Shown here: piece by piece, positions 53,269-61,707 of the stretch
Layout of the letters: each line of letters starts with the position of its first letter
Numbering within the stretch: position 1 is the first letter of the stretch
Assembly (NCBI GenBank): GCA_003539495.1
Contig: DPPB01000029.1
Location: 1-64,000, forward strand
Length of the DNA stretch: 64,000 nucleotides
Direction of reading: 5' to 3'
Source of the DNA: Oscillibacter sp.
GTDB lineage: Bacteria > Bacillota > Clostridia > Oscillospirales > Oscillospiraceae
Translations under genes and position numbers: made by a program
Notes under the pieces: generated by a model
The model's input: the letters and a program-made list of their open reading frames with translations, nothing else
Databases searched by the model: none
What the model was told of the DNA's origin: nothing

Positions 53269-54208
53269 GGGACTTCTTCCTCAACACGATGCCCACCACC
53301 AGCAGCGCCAGCCCCGATGCAGCCATCAAGAGCACATACAGGGTCATATTGGTTGTGTCGCCGGTCTGCGGATGATTTCCTGCAGGCGTCTCCGGCTTGG
53401 TGTTGGTAATGCTGAAGGTGTCGCCGCTGCGCTGAATGCCCACCGTATAACCCTCTGGCACATTCACTTCGTTCACGGTCCATACGCTGCCATCATCAAC
53501 AGCCTTCCATGTGTACATCCAGTTATTTTCAGCGCTGAGAGTCACGGTCTGCTGCAGCTGTCCGTCCCTGCGAACCTCCACAGAGACGCTAACCGGGCGA
53601 TCCTGGCCGCCATCCCTCCAGGCCTTCACCGCTTTATAGGTGACCTCGCCCTTGGCTGGTGTGTGTACACTCATTTTTGGCCTTGCGGAGACGGAATACA
53701 CCCACTGCCCCTCACTGTCCACCCCCGGCACGGCCGCCAGAAAGGATTCAAACACATAGTATTTGCCATCCTGCTCTGTGCGCACGGAGGAAACCAGGTA
53801 TATGCCCGCAGTAAGATTATCAAAGACGACCTTGCCCCTCGCATCGGTTTTGGCAGTTTGGTCAGCCGCGATGCCATCGGCAAGAATATAGGAGTTCAGA
53901 GTGATGGTCATTTCATCCCACTCGCTCTGGGAGGAGGTGCCGGTGACCTGGATGGGGTATGACCGGAAGCTCCCGGCCAAAGCATACTGCGCATCCTCGG
54001 TAATATCCGCAATGTGCCAGAGCTTGATGTCTTGCCCGGCAAAGACCATTCCCTCGGAGGAATAGGTCACGCCCAGGGTGCAATCACTGCGCAGATGCAC
54101 CTTTTCACTGGCCTCCGTGGTGGAGGCGGCGTGGGCGGTCACTGCTCCCGACAGGAGCAGTGCAGCAATCAGTATAAAGTTTGCGATCCGGTAGCTTATT
54201 CTTTTCAT
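53258..54208 (-). CDS. SpaA-type pilin, likely basal or minor subunit
   Basis: A 316-residue secreted protein with a signal peptide (cleavage after AHA, about 27), two Cna-B/SpaA-like beta domains (KVVFDNLTAGIYLVSSV near 125; NNWMYTWKAVDDGSVWTVNE near 240) and a C-terminal sorting signal. The motif is HPQTGD rather than LPXTG, followed by a hydrophobic stretch and RKKSRAK. A changed motif and small size suit a base subunit that is linked to the cell wall. The gene overlaps the sortase stop by four bases and the pseudo-sortase start by 11. Confidence 0.85.
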   Translation of the reverse strand: MKRISYRIANFILIAALLLSGAVTAHAASTTEASEKVHLRSDCTLGVTYSSEGMVFAGQDIKLWHIADITEDAQYALAGSFRSYPIQVTGTSSQSEWDEMTITLNSYILADGIAADQTAKTDARGKVVFDNLTAGIYLVSSVRTEQDGKYYVFESFLAAVPGVDSEGQWVYSVSARPKMSVHTPAKGEVTYKAVKAWRDGGQDRPVSVSVEVRRDGQLQQTVTLSAENNWMYTWKAVDDGSVWTVNEVNVPEGYTVGIQRSGDTFSITNTKPETPAGNHPQTGDTTNMTLYVLLMAASGLALLVVGIVLRKKSRAK

Positions 54209-55050
54209 ATCAGTTCTCCCTCGTCATTGATGGGAAGCTTCCGCTTCGCAGGCTTAAAGCAGACGTATAGAATGAGCAGCAGGATGATGGGCATTGCCAC
54301 CACCGGTGTAACGATCAGCCGATCGATGATAAACGCATCCGATATAGCCCCAAAGGAGCGCATATCCTCAGATTCGATCCTGTGTCCGCGCACCAGCAGC
54401 CGATGGGAATTGATGCCATAGGGCGTGCAGGTGACCAGGGTGCAGAGTTCCTTCTCCTCGTCGATGAGCAGGTCGCTCACATCGTCCGGCAGCACGGTTT
54501 TAATTTGATCCACCTCATAAATAAAGGTCTTGTCCAGCACCGTGATCCGGAAGGTGTCGCCCACCTCCAGCTTGTCCAGATCCGAGAACAGCTTTGCGCT
54601 GGGCAGGCCCCGGTGTGCCGAGATAGCCGCATGGGTACCCTTTCCTGCAATAGGAAAGCTGCTGCCTTGAATGTGTCCGCAGGCGTGGTTCAGCATAGAG
54701 GGGTCCGTGCCGTGATAGATGGGCAGCTTCACCTGAATCTTGTCGATATCGATATAGCCGATGACGCCGTCGCCGGCGGCATTGAGGCAATCATCGTATC
54801 CGCTGATCTGCTGGTATTCCGTCAGCGGGAATGGCAGCGCCTTCAGCTCGCTATTGTATTCCTCCGCCCGCTCAAAATAGGCGGTATAGTCCTTAGGCGA
54901 CAGACTCTTGACAATGGTGTCATAGTCCACGATGGCCCTGGATTGTGTGATGGAGTTCCAGTAGCTGCTGACGGACGGATACAGCAGGAGAGAGAGGCCC
55001 GCCAGGAAAACGCCCAGCAGTATTAAGGTGATTACTTTTCGCTTTCTCAC
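54205..55050 (-). CDS. srtC: Class C pilin-polymerizing sortase
   Basis: A 281-residue sortase with N- and C-terminal membrane helices, the mark of class C. H146 (AISAHRG), C208 (TLVTCTPYG) and R217 form the active site. GYIDIDKIQVKLPIYHG is the typical strand before it. The DPF/DPW lid motif of many class C enzymes is not evident. It joins pilin subunits by their LPXTG signals. GTG 55050 follows AGGAGATGAACCC; a longer frame to 55116 lacks an RBS. Confidence 0.9.
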   Translation of the reverse strand: MRKRKVITLILLGVFLAGLSLLLYPSVSSYWNSITQSRAIVDYDTIVKSLSPKDYTAYFERAEEYNSELKALPFPLTEYQQISGYDDCLNAAGDGVIGYIDIDKIQVKLPIYHGTDPSMLNHACGHIQGSSFPIAGKGTHAAISAHRGLPSAKLFSDLDKLEVGDTFRITVLDKTFIYEVDQIKTVLPDDVSDLLIDEEKELCTLVTCTPYGINSHRLLVRGHRIESEDMRSFGAISDAFIIDRLIVTPVVAMPIILLLILYVCFKPAKRKLPINDEGELI

Positions 55051-55170
55051 GGGTTCATCTCCTGTTGCGTTCCAGGGCGCACGAAGCCGAACACACGGCT
55101 GTCCGGCCGCCTGCAATAGGCGGTGTCGGGTGTATTCGGATGCGTCCGCCTTGGAAAAGGATATGCCATC

Positions 55171-55200
55171 GGGAGGGCGGAGGCGAACCTCCGCCTCCCA
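55171..55200 (-). terminator. Stable hairpin between major pilin and sortase genes
   Basis: GGCGGAGG (55176-55183) and CCTCCGCC (55188-55195) form a perfect stem; on the transcribed minus strand the loop is TTCG. There is no T-run, so it is more likely a partial terminator or RNA-stabilising element that keeps pilin mRNA above sortase mRNA. Confidence 0.5.
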
Positions 55201-55229
55201 TGGCGGTGCAGTGTGTCAGGGATGCAGGA

Positions 55230-56645
55230 TCAGAAGGATTCCTTGCTCATTCTCTTGTTGGTCACCAGGAATACGCCTGCGCAGATGACAGCCAGAGCGC
55301 CCAGGGCCACAAAGATCACGGTGCCGGTGCCGCCGGTTTCGGGCAGCACGGTGCCGGTGGAGTTGGCAACGCCCGTAGTCAGGGAATGGGCAGCTCCGGG
55401 AGCGGAGGCAGCGCCGTCGATGGTCGCAGAGCCGTTCTTGTCCAGCACGATGGTGATGTCCTTGGTAAGCTGGTTGTAGCCGGCGGGGGCGACGGTCTCC
55501 TCCAGGCTGTAAGTACCGGCCTGCAGACCGTCAAAGCGCGCAGCGCCGTTAGCGTCGGTGCTGACCTCAGTGGCAGCGCTCTTGTCATCGACCCAAGTAA
55601 CGGCCTTGGTGGCGGCGTCACACTTATAGTACTTGCCCTCGTTGTTTTTCAGCACGAACTTAGCGCCCTCCAGCTTGGTATCTGCATTGTTGGCTGCGTA
55701 CTTGTTGATGACAATATTGAAGGAGAACACATCCACCACCACGGTGGACTCCTCAAAGGAGGTATTGTCAGCGGGGTTGTTGCTGTACTTGAGCGTAGCG
55801 GTGTTGGTCTCCTTTTCGCGCTGGATAGCTTTCTCATTGACGGTGGCAGTGTAGGTGATGACTACAGGTGCGTCGATCTGATCCTGATAGTTTATCATAT
55901 TGACGCTGGCCACAAAGCCGTTCTCATTGTTGGTGATAGTCGCAGCGCCAGTCACATCCACGCCGCCGATGGTGACCTTGACGTCATTGTTGAAGGTCAG
56001 CCCCTCGGTCATGGTATCTGTCACCTGATAGGTAAACTCGGTGTAGCCCTTGGTGGAGGGAACCTTGCCGGTGATGGTGTAGGTGAGCACTTGACCGATT
56101 TCCACAGTGAGGTTGTCGTCATTCACAACCTTTTCGATCTGCGGCACTTCGTTCTTGTCGCGAATCTGAATATCCTTGGCAGTAGCCAGCTCGCAGACAG
56201 TGCCGCTGGTGCCGGATACAAAGTAGTAGCCCAGGGCAAGGCCGGAGGCCTTCATGGTGTCACCAGCCTTGGTAAAGGCGGTGCCGGTGCCGAGAGAACC
56301 CACATTCGTTTTCAGATGCTGGGCAAAGGAGGCGGCGGAGAAGCCGGCACCGATGCTCACATTATACTTGTTCGTGTTAGCAACGGCTGTTAGGTTGAGG
56401 CCGTTGGCGGCCACATCGGCGTATGCCTTGACGGCAGAAAAGGCGGCGTCGGTATCGCTGATGGTGTAGGAGTAGTTGTCGCCAGAGTAGGTCACGTCAA
56501 AGATCTTGTAGGCGGTGTAGGTGTGATCCCCCTGGGGATTGGTAATGGTGATGCTGCCGGTGCCTGCTGCAAAGGCGGGCACAGCCAGAGCCAGCGTCAT
56601 GGCCAGGGCCAGCAAAACCGTGAAAAGCTTTCTCATCGTTTTCAT
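55230..56645 (-). CDS. Major pilin (isopeptide-forming, LPETG)
   Basis: A 471-residue shaft pilin with a signal peptide (LAVPAFAAG, cut near 27), an N-terminal domain (to about 165), an isopeptide-forming middle domain (VLTYTITGKVPSTKGYTEFT, then TYQVTDTMTEGLTFNN) and a C-terminal Cna-B domain (GAKFVLKNNEGKYYKC; GTYSLEETVAPAGYNQLTKD). The sorting signal is LPETGGTG near 437, with a hydrophobic segment and NKRMSKESF tail. Rich in C-ending codons, as for a highly expressed gene. Polymerised by the class C sortase downstream. Confidence 0.93.
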   Translation of the reverse strand: MKTMRKLFTVLLALAMTLALAVPAFAAGTGSITITNPQGDHTYTAYKIFDVTYSGDNYSYTISDTDAAFSAVKAYADVAANGLNLTAVANTNKYNVSIGAGFSAASFAQHLKTNVGSLGTGTAFTKAGDTMKASGLALGYYFVSGTSGTVCELATAKDIQIRDKNEVPQIEKVVNDDNLTVEIGQVLTYTITGKVPSTKGYTEFTYQVTDTMTEGLTFNNDVKVTIGGVDVTGAATITNNENGFVASVNMINYQDQIDAPVVITYTATVNEKAIQREKETNTATLKYSNNPADNTSFEESTVVVDVFSFNIVINKYAANNADTKLEGAKFVLKNNEGKYYKCDAATKAVTWVDDKSAATEVSTDANGAARFDGLQAGTYSLEETVAPAGYNQLTKDITIVLDKNGSATIDGAASAPGAAHSLTTGVANSTGTVLPETGGTGTVIFVALGALAVICAGVFLVTNKRMSKESF

Positions 56646-56747
56646 CGTGCGTATCCTTTCTGATTTAAAGTAGTTTAATGGAAACGGATAGTTCCTACGG
56701 CGCGGGTACAGGTATATTTTGCGTGGGCAGGAGAGGAAACAAAAGCG

Positions 56748-59330
56748 TTAATCACCCTCCTTTCCGTACTTGCGCCTCAGAAGACATCCTGCAATTACGG
56801 CAGTGAGCATCAGACCGATTCCGGCATACAGAAAGATTCCCCGGCCGATGCCGCCGGTTTCCGGCAGTGCAACGATGGATGTATTGTAGATATCCATGGC
56901 CGTGTCATCGCTCATAGTAAAGGTATAGCTGCTGCTTCCGGCGAGGACGGTGCCGGTGCTGGGATCCTTCATAATAACGGTGTAGCCGTCTGTGGTGGTT
57001 TCCGTCACGGTGACCTGAACACCCTTGGGGATGCCCGTAATGGTGGTCGACTCGCCGTTTTTCAGAGTAACGCTTTCTGTCTTCGGCTTGCCGCCGGCAT
57101 CCGCATAGGAAACGGTAAAGGTAAAGCTGCCTGTGGTGTCGGGAGCTCTCACGATTTTCTTTAGCGTCAGGGCTCGCCCGGCATCCGCATAGGTGTTGGT
57201 GAAGGTGAAGCCCGTGTCTGTGTTGCCCTGCAGCGGCACAGCGGCGTTCGTATCCGTCACAGTCAGGTTAAACCCATCCAGCTCTGCGCCGCTCTCTGCA
57301 ATCCTGTAGTAATCACCGAGCTCCTGATCCTTCATGGAGATACGGGCGGACAGTGTCCAGGAGCCATCTTCGTTGGGCGTCCAGCTGCCCAAATTTGTGG
57401 CGGTGTACGTCTTGACGGTTTCGGGATTGGTAAAGCTGCTGTTAGTGGACTTTTGAACCGTAAAGGTCAGCTTTCCGGATAGCAGCTGCAGGTCATCCTC
57501 CGTCAGGGGACCTACCACATGCTTTGTCAGCGTGAAATAGGGCTTTTCTGAGGAAACCGGCGGGATCTGCTGGCTGAACCACACGTTGTCAATGTGGTTG
57601 CCGATGTAGTTTTCGTTATTGTATGTGCTTACGGCCATGAAGAAGAATCGGGTCTCATACTGCCCTTCCGGGATGGTGTACTGTCCGGAATGGGTGGTCC
57701 ACACGCCTTTTTGGGCGGATAGATTACTTTCAACCGTGGCACCATAATTGCTCGGATTATTCAGCACCTGCTGCAGCTGCGCCTGCGTGGTAATGCTCTT
57801 TGCTCTGCTTTCCGGCATCATGACCACGGCCATGGTATCCGTTCCGTTCCGGCCGCTGTGGTCCACGGACCAATACATGGTGGTTCCCGGGATGGTAGCT
57901 ATGGTTTGGTACAGTGCGCCCACGGCGCCGGCGTTGATCTCGGCATACTGCGTTCCGTTCGTTGCGGTGCCCTGATTGTGATATTGGGCTGCTTGATTCT
58001 TGTGATCAGAGGTGCCTGTATCAATGATCTCAATGTAGTGCTTACCGTCATTTTGCTGCGTCGAACCAGTCGGGTATGTAGGCTGAGCGCCTTCCTCATT
58101 TGACGCGGTGGTTTTCCAAAACAGGCCTGTAGTCCCCTCGGGCACAAATTCCTGGAATTCGTAGTTGGTCAGATCCGGTGCCTCAAAGCTGCCGTTCAGA
58201 ACGGAGGCCTGATAGGTGGTGTTGGTGCGGACAGCCGACACGCTGTTATATTCGGTGCCGTCCACCTTCAGTACGGCCTTGTATGTCACGGAGGTTAGCG
58301 TGTCGCTGACGGTTCCGCCGTCCAGAGCCAGGAACAGCTTTTCGCCACGGGCCCCGCTGATGTTGGACACGGTGTTGCCGCCAACAGTAAAGTTTTTCGC
58401 CTTTACGGCCGTATAGGTCGCTCCGCCGTCGGTACTCTTATACCACAGATACCGGACGGTTTTTCCCTCCAGCGCCGCAGCACCGCCGGTGACGGCTGCC
58501 TCATAGCAGCCGGAAGCGGAAACATTGTCATTGATGGTAAGGGTCACATCTGTGATAAGGCCGCTGGCGGCAGGCGCCCGGGCCGGGGTGCTGTTGACCG
58601 CCGCGTCGTCCTCGGGCGTATCGCCGTTTGCTGCACCGGTGCTCCGAACTGCATCCCCCGGCACATTGCCGCCTTGGGCTGCATCGGTGGGGACATCTCC
58701 CCTGGGTGTCTCATTGGAGGGATCGTCCCCGGTGGGCGCATCGCTGGCTGGTGTTTTGTCAGCGGGGACATCACCGCCGGTCTCGCCGCTTGGCGCCTCG
58801 CCCTCCGGATTCATGAAGCATGCTTCCGTATGCTTATGCTCCTCCACGGTACACACCAAACCCTGGGGCTCGGTGGCGGGAACGGATACGACGCAATCCG
58901 CCGTGTGCTGGTGTACGATCCCCGTAACCAGACCGCAGATTAGGTTGTCACCGTCATAGCATGCGTCTGTATGGACGTGCTCGTCCTGCTCGGCCAGCGC
59001 ACACAGCAACTCACCGCTATCATCAAAGCAGAAGCTGTCGTGCTTGTGGATGATGTACTCGCCCTGGCCCAGATCGGCCCCGGCGGTGCATTGGATCTCC
59101 TTGTGGGCCGGCGTACCGGGAAGCTCGTAGCAATCGTCCGTGTGGACGTGCTCGGCAATGCCGCAGTAGGTATCCGGCGTGGATTCCATGGTGATAGCCG
59201 GCAGAATGAGCGCATACGTCGTCACAAAGACCACAAGGCATATGGGCACAGATAAGATCTTGTACCAGGTGCGCTTCCGGCGGTGCTTCTTGTTCAGCTG
59301 TTCAGCCTGCGAATGAATGTCCCTGTTCAT
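56748..59330 (-). CDS. Large LPETG tip pilin / adhesin
   Basis: An 860-residue surface protein. After a membrane-spanning signal (about 25-48) come four His/Cys motifs, EHVHTDDCYE, EHVHTDACYD, VHQHTADC and EHKHTEACF, that may bind metal. A Pro/Thr/Glu-rich linker follows (about 170-250), then a lectin-like or CUB-like beta domain (about 370-570), and two Cna-B domains. The end has LPETGGIGRG, a hydrophobic stretch and RRKYGKEGD. It is the first pilin in the operon and large, so it is likely the tip adhesin. Confidence 0.88.
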   Translation of the reverse strand: MNRDIHSQAEQLNKKHRRKRTWYKILSVPICLVVFVTTYALILPAITMESTPDTYCGIAEHVHTDDCYELPGTPAHKEIQCTAGADLGQGEYIIHKHDSFCFDDSGELLCALAEQDEHVHTDACYDGDNLICGLVTGIVHQHTADCVVSVPATEPQGLVCTVEEHKHTEACFMNPEGEAPSGETGGDVPADKTPASDAPTGDDPSNETPRGDVPTDAAQGGNVPGDAVRSTGAANGDTPEDDAAVNSTPARAPAASGLITDVTLTINDNVSASGCYEAAVTGGAAALEGKTVRYLWYKSTDGGATYTAVKAKNFTVGGNTVSNISGARGEKLFLALDGGTVSDTLTSVTYKAVLKVDGTEYNSVSAVRTNTTYQASVLNGSFEAPDLTNYEFQEFVPEGTTGLFWKTTASNEEGAQPTYPTGSTQQNDGKHYIEIIDTGTSDHKNQAAQYHNQGTATNGTQYAEINAGAVGALYQTIATIPGTTMYWSVDHSGRNGTDTMAVVMMPESRAKSITTQAQLQQVLNNPSNYGATVESNLSAQKGVWTTHSGQYTIPEGQYETRFFFMAVSTYNNENYIGNHIDNVWFSQQIPPVSSEKPYFTLTKHVVGPLTEDDLQLLSGKLTFTVQKSTNSSFTNPETVKTYTATNLGSWTPNEDGSWTLSARISMKDQELGDYYRIAESGAELDGFNLTVTDTNAAVPLQGNTDTGFTFTNTYADAGRALTLKKIVRAPDTTGSFTFTVSYADAGGKPKTESVTLKNGESTTITGIPKGVQVTVTETTTDGYTVIMKDPSTGTVLAGSSSYTFTMSDDTAMDIYNTSIVALPETGGIGRGIFLYAGIGLMLTAVIAGCLLRRKYGKEGD

Positions 59331-59360
59331 GCAAATTTCTCCCCGTATTTCCAGGCGATG

Positions 59361-59954
59361 TTAGTCCACGGAACCGATCCGCTTGATCGGCCACACTCTG
59401 AAAACGATTTTGCCTATGATTTCTTCTTTTTCCACGCAGCCCACCAGGGACGACCGGGAGTCAACACTGCTTTCCCGGTGGTCGCCCAGGACGAAAAAGG
59501 AATTCTGAGGTACGGCGTACGGATATTCAATGTCGGCGGTGCCATAGGATTTTTCAGTTAGGTACGGCTCATCCAGCATGGTATTGTTCACATATACGTC
59601 GCCGCTGTCGGTGATGACAACGCTGTCGCCGGGGCAGCCGATAATGCGCTTGACAAGAACGCGGTTGTTATAGTAAAAGGCGATTATGTCACCGGTTTTG
59701 AACTGTGGGGACTTCACCGACACCACGATCTCCCCCTCCTGCAGATTCGGGTTCATGGAGGTGCCGTATATCTGCAAAACCGGCAGCAGCAGCGTAGCCA
59801 CCAGCACACTGATCGCGGCCACGATCACCAGCGTATAGATGGTGCTGCGCAGCAGCTTTTTGTATCGGCTGTGATATTTTTCTCGGTTGAGTTCGCCGGT
59901 GAGCTCGTCCACGGAGGGCACAGCCGTATCGGTTGCTTTGTTTTCTGGTTTCAT
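59361..59954 (-). CDS. Signal peptidase I of the pilus operon
   Basis: A 197-residue membrane peptidase. The catalytic Ser 66 is in YGTSMNPNL and Lys 102 in VLVKRIIGCPGDS; the C-terminal box is FFVLGDHRESSVDSR. One N-terminal membrane helix (about 38-60). ATG 59954 is chosen over 59972 by the AGGAGAAAGG between them. Pilus operons in Firmicutes often carry their own signal peptidase, which may process the pilins or help assembly. Confidence 0.92.
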   Translation of the reverse strand: MKPENKATDTAVPSVDELTGELNREKYHSRYKKLLRSTIYTLVIVAAISVLVATLLLPVLQIYGTSMNPNLQEGEIVVSVKSPQFKTGDIIAFYYNNRVLVKRIIGCPGDSVVITDSGDVYVNNTMLDEPYLTEKSYGTADIEYPYAVPQNSFFVLGDHRESSVDSRSSLVGCVEKEEIIGKIVFRVWPIKRIGSVD

Positions 59955-59972
59955 ACGGCCCTTTCTCCTCAA

Positions 59973-60383
59973 TCAGGTGTGCGTGTTCAAAAACTCCTTG
60001 AACTGCTGGTCAAAGAGTTCAATGCGCCGCTTGGCTTCCTTGTCCGCATCGGCGAGAATAGCCTGCCGCTGCACCTCGGCGGCATTGATGATCTCGTGAG
60101 CCTGGGCCTCGGCCTCGGCAATAATGCGCTCGGCGTTGCTCTCCTGCTCCCGGAGGCTATCCAGATACTGCGCGGCTGCCTGGTCGGCTGCCTCAAAGAT
60201 GCCGTTTAGCTTCAGGGCCGCCTCTGCCAGTGAGCCGGAGGTGGTGATGGCAATCTTACGCCGTTCCAGTTCTTTTTGGGCGGCCGACAGATCCTCCTCC
60301 ACGCGGTTGAGCCTCTTGCTCTGCGCAATAAGCATTTCCAATAGCTCTGCGCGGTTTAATTTTCTCAGTTCTTTCTCTGTCAC
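59973..60383 (-). CDS. Coiled-coil protein heading the pilus operon
   Basis: A 136-residue, almost fully helical charged protein with long heptads (LLEMLIAQSKRLNRVEEDLS, AQAHEIINAAEVQRQAILAD). No signal peptide. GTG 60383 (MTEKELRKLNRAELLEM) is my choice; a longer frame to 60446 starts ahead of it. It resembles DivIVA- or AtpF-like helices but no family is certain. As first gene of the operon it could organise pilus assembly on the inner side of the membrane; that is inference. Confidence 0.65.
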   Translation of the reverse strand: MTEKELRKLNRAELLEMLIAQSKRLNRVEEDLSAAQKELERRKIAITTSGSLAEAALKLNGIFEAADQAAAQYLDSLREQESNAERIIAEAEAQAHEIINAAEVQRQAILADADKEAKRRIELFDQQFKEFLNTHT

Positions 60384-60486
60384 TGTCGTGCCGCCTTTCC
60401 CCTGTTTCCGCGATGTCCCGGACAAGCGAACCCCGGCAGAAACCATATTATTCTACGCATTTATATACATTATAATATTTATAGAA

Positions 60487-60515
60487 ATTATATCATTGAT
60501 TTTCCGGGGGCGCAA
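60487..60515 (-). promoter_or_regulatory. Promoter of the pilus operon
   Basis: On the minus strand TTGCGC (60515-60510) and TATAAT (60492-60487), 17-base spacer. A second TATAAT-like site follows within the AT-rich leader 60450-60490. Confidence 0.65.
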
Positions 60516-60640
60516 GCGATGTGCGCACATTTTTACGCTCGTTCATAAAATATTCACAATTTAAGTGCTATTTTTCTCCTTATTTCGCGCTTGCCGGATT
60601 TATGGAGGAAATGGGCGCGCAGAAAGCACGACCGGCTGCA

Positions 60641-60674
60641 AAAAAAGCCCCCGGTGTTACCGAGAGCTTTTTTG
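60641..60674. terminator. Hairpin with A and T runs, terminator-like
   Basis: AAAAAAGC and CCGGT pair with ACCG and GAGCTTTTTT. It may end a transcript coming from the right or left; no adjacent gene uses it clearly. Confidence 0.5.
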
Positions 60675-60810
60675 GCAAAGAACCGTAATAATTATGATAG
60701 AAACCCGTTAAGGGGGTTCAATTCGGTGCAGAGGGGGTGTAGTTCCCGATTTTAGCGGGCGCATTGGTTTCCCTTTTAGGCGACACATTTTTCTGCGCTG
60801 TTACACCTTC

Positions 60811-61132
60811 TTGAAATTAAGTCAGATCGACCTTCAAACGCTCGGCGTGGCTCATCATGTGGGCCGGGAACTCGGAGGTGAATTTGCTGCCGTCGGTGAA
60901 GCCCCAGAGAAGCTGCGCTGTTTCGCCGCCATTTGTCAGCCGCACAAGGCCGAGATTCACCTCCGGGGCGACCTGCACATTCTTATGGGATCACGCCGAA
61001 CCGTGCTGTAATCTTCTGCAGCTGCTCAGCGATATGGGTTTCCGCCATGGCACCTATCTGTGGGATCCGGCTTACAAAGGGCTTGACGATTATATCTGGG
61101 AGTATCTTTTCCGGAAAAAGCAATCAAAATAA
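60811..61132 (+). pseudogene. Decayed coding fragment, family unknown
   Basis: Two overlapping frames look like pieces of one gene: 60811-61011 (LGGEFAAVGEAPEKLRCF) and, in another frame, about 61018-61132 (LLSDMGFRHGTYLWDPAY, ending KKQSK). The second half reads like the end of an alpha/beta hydrolase, weakly. No RBS is seen at 60811. The stretch 60680-60810 with GGGCGCATTGG and TTTTAGGCGACACA may be the edge of an old mobile element. Confidence 0.35.
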
Positions 61133-61347
61133 TGGGGAGCGGCGAAGAAACATTTTCGTCGCTCTTCTTGCTTTGGAGCAAGGAAAATTGTATTTTACGG
61201 GCTGGTGATATATAATAAAATATGAAAAGACAATATTATGACGATTGTGACCGCTTTTTTTCGCCTCCGAACAAAAATATTGCAAACATATGCTTGCGTT
61301 TGATGACAAAGCAGCATATGCTATAAATAAGAAAGGGGCGACTTACT

Positions 61348-61635
61348 ATGGCAAATTCTTTAATTCAGTTCCGCACTGAAGAGGCATCCCGAATCAAGGC
61401 GATGGCGATCTGTGAAAGGCTCGGTATTGACCTTCAGACATATATGCGCATGTGCATTTCAAGGCTGATTCAGGAAAACGGCATTCCGTTTTCTATGAAG
61501 CTTGATGACCTGTCGGATAACAAAGCTGTTAGGACAATGAAATCTGCCGGTCGTGCAGCTGAAGAAAATGACATCGCCGATATGACATTGGATGAGATCA
61601 ATGCTGAAATTGCCGAGGCGAGAAAACAGGTGTAA
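61348..61635 (+). CDS. RelB/DinJ-family antitoxin
   Basis: A 95-residue type II antitoxin. The ribbon-helix-helix start is typical: SLIQFRTEEASRIKAMAICE then RLGIDLQTYMRMCISRL, which binds the operator. The acidic C-terminus (ENDIADMTLDEINAEIAEAR) would wrap round a toxin. AGAAAGGGGCG precedes ATG 61348. The toxin gene that should follow is reduced to a short remnant, so this antitoxin appears to be an orphan. Confidence 0.82.
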   Translation: MANSLIQFRTEEASRIKAMAICERLGIDLQTYMRMCISRLIQENGIPFSMKLDDLSDNKAVRTMKSAGRAAEENDIADMTLDEINAEIAEARKQV

Positions 61636-61686
61636 AAACTGCCATACTATGCGGTTATTGATGATAGAACTCAAGAGCCAAAACTA
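61636..61686 (+). pseudogene. Remnant of a PIN-type toxin start
   Basis: Directly after the antitoxin stop, an open frame reads LPYYAVIDDRTQEPKL and runs on into the SEC-C gene frame. YYAVID is how PIN-domain toxins of antitoxin-linked pairs commonly start (YYAVIDTNV). The rest of the toxin is gone, which suggests a deletion joining antitoxin and SEC-C gene. Confidence 0.5.
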
Positions 61687-61707
61687 ATGATGCGGGAGGA
61701 GAAAAAC

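Noticed and set aside
55065..56393. 442-codon plus-strand frame opposite the major pilin gene
   Set aside because: Shadow of a strongly biased, highly expressed gene; no RBS or recognisable motif.
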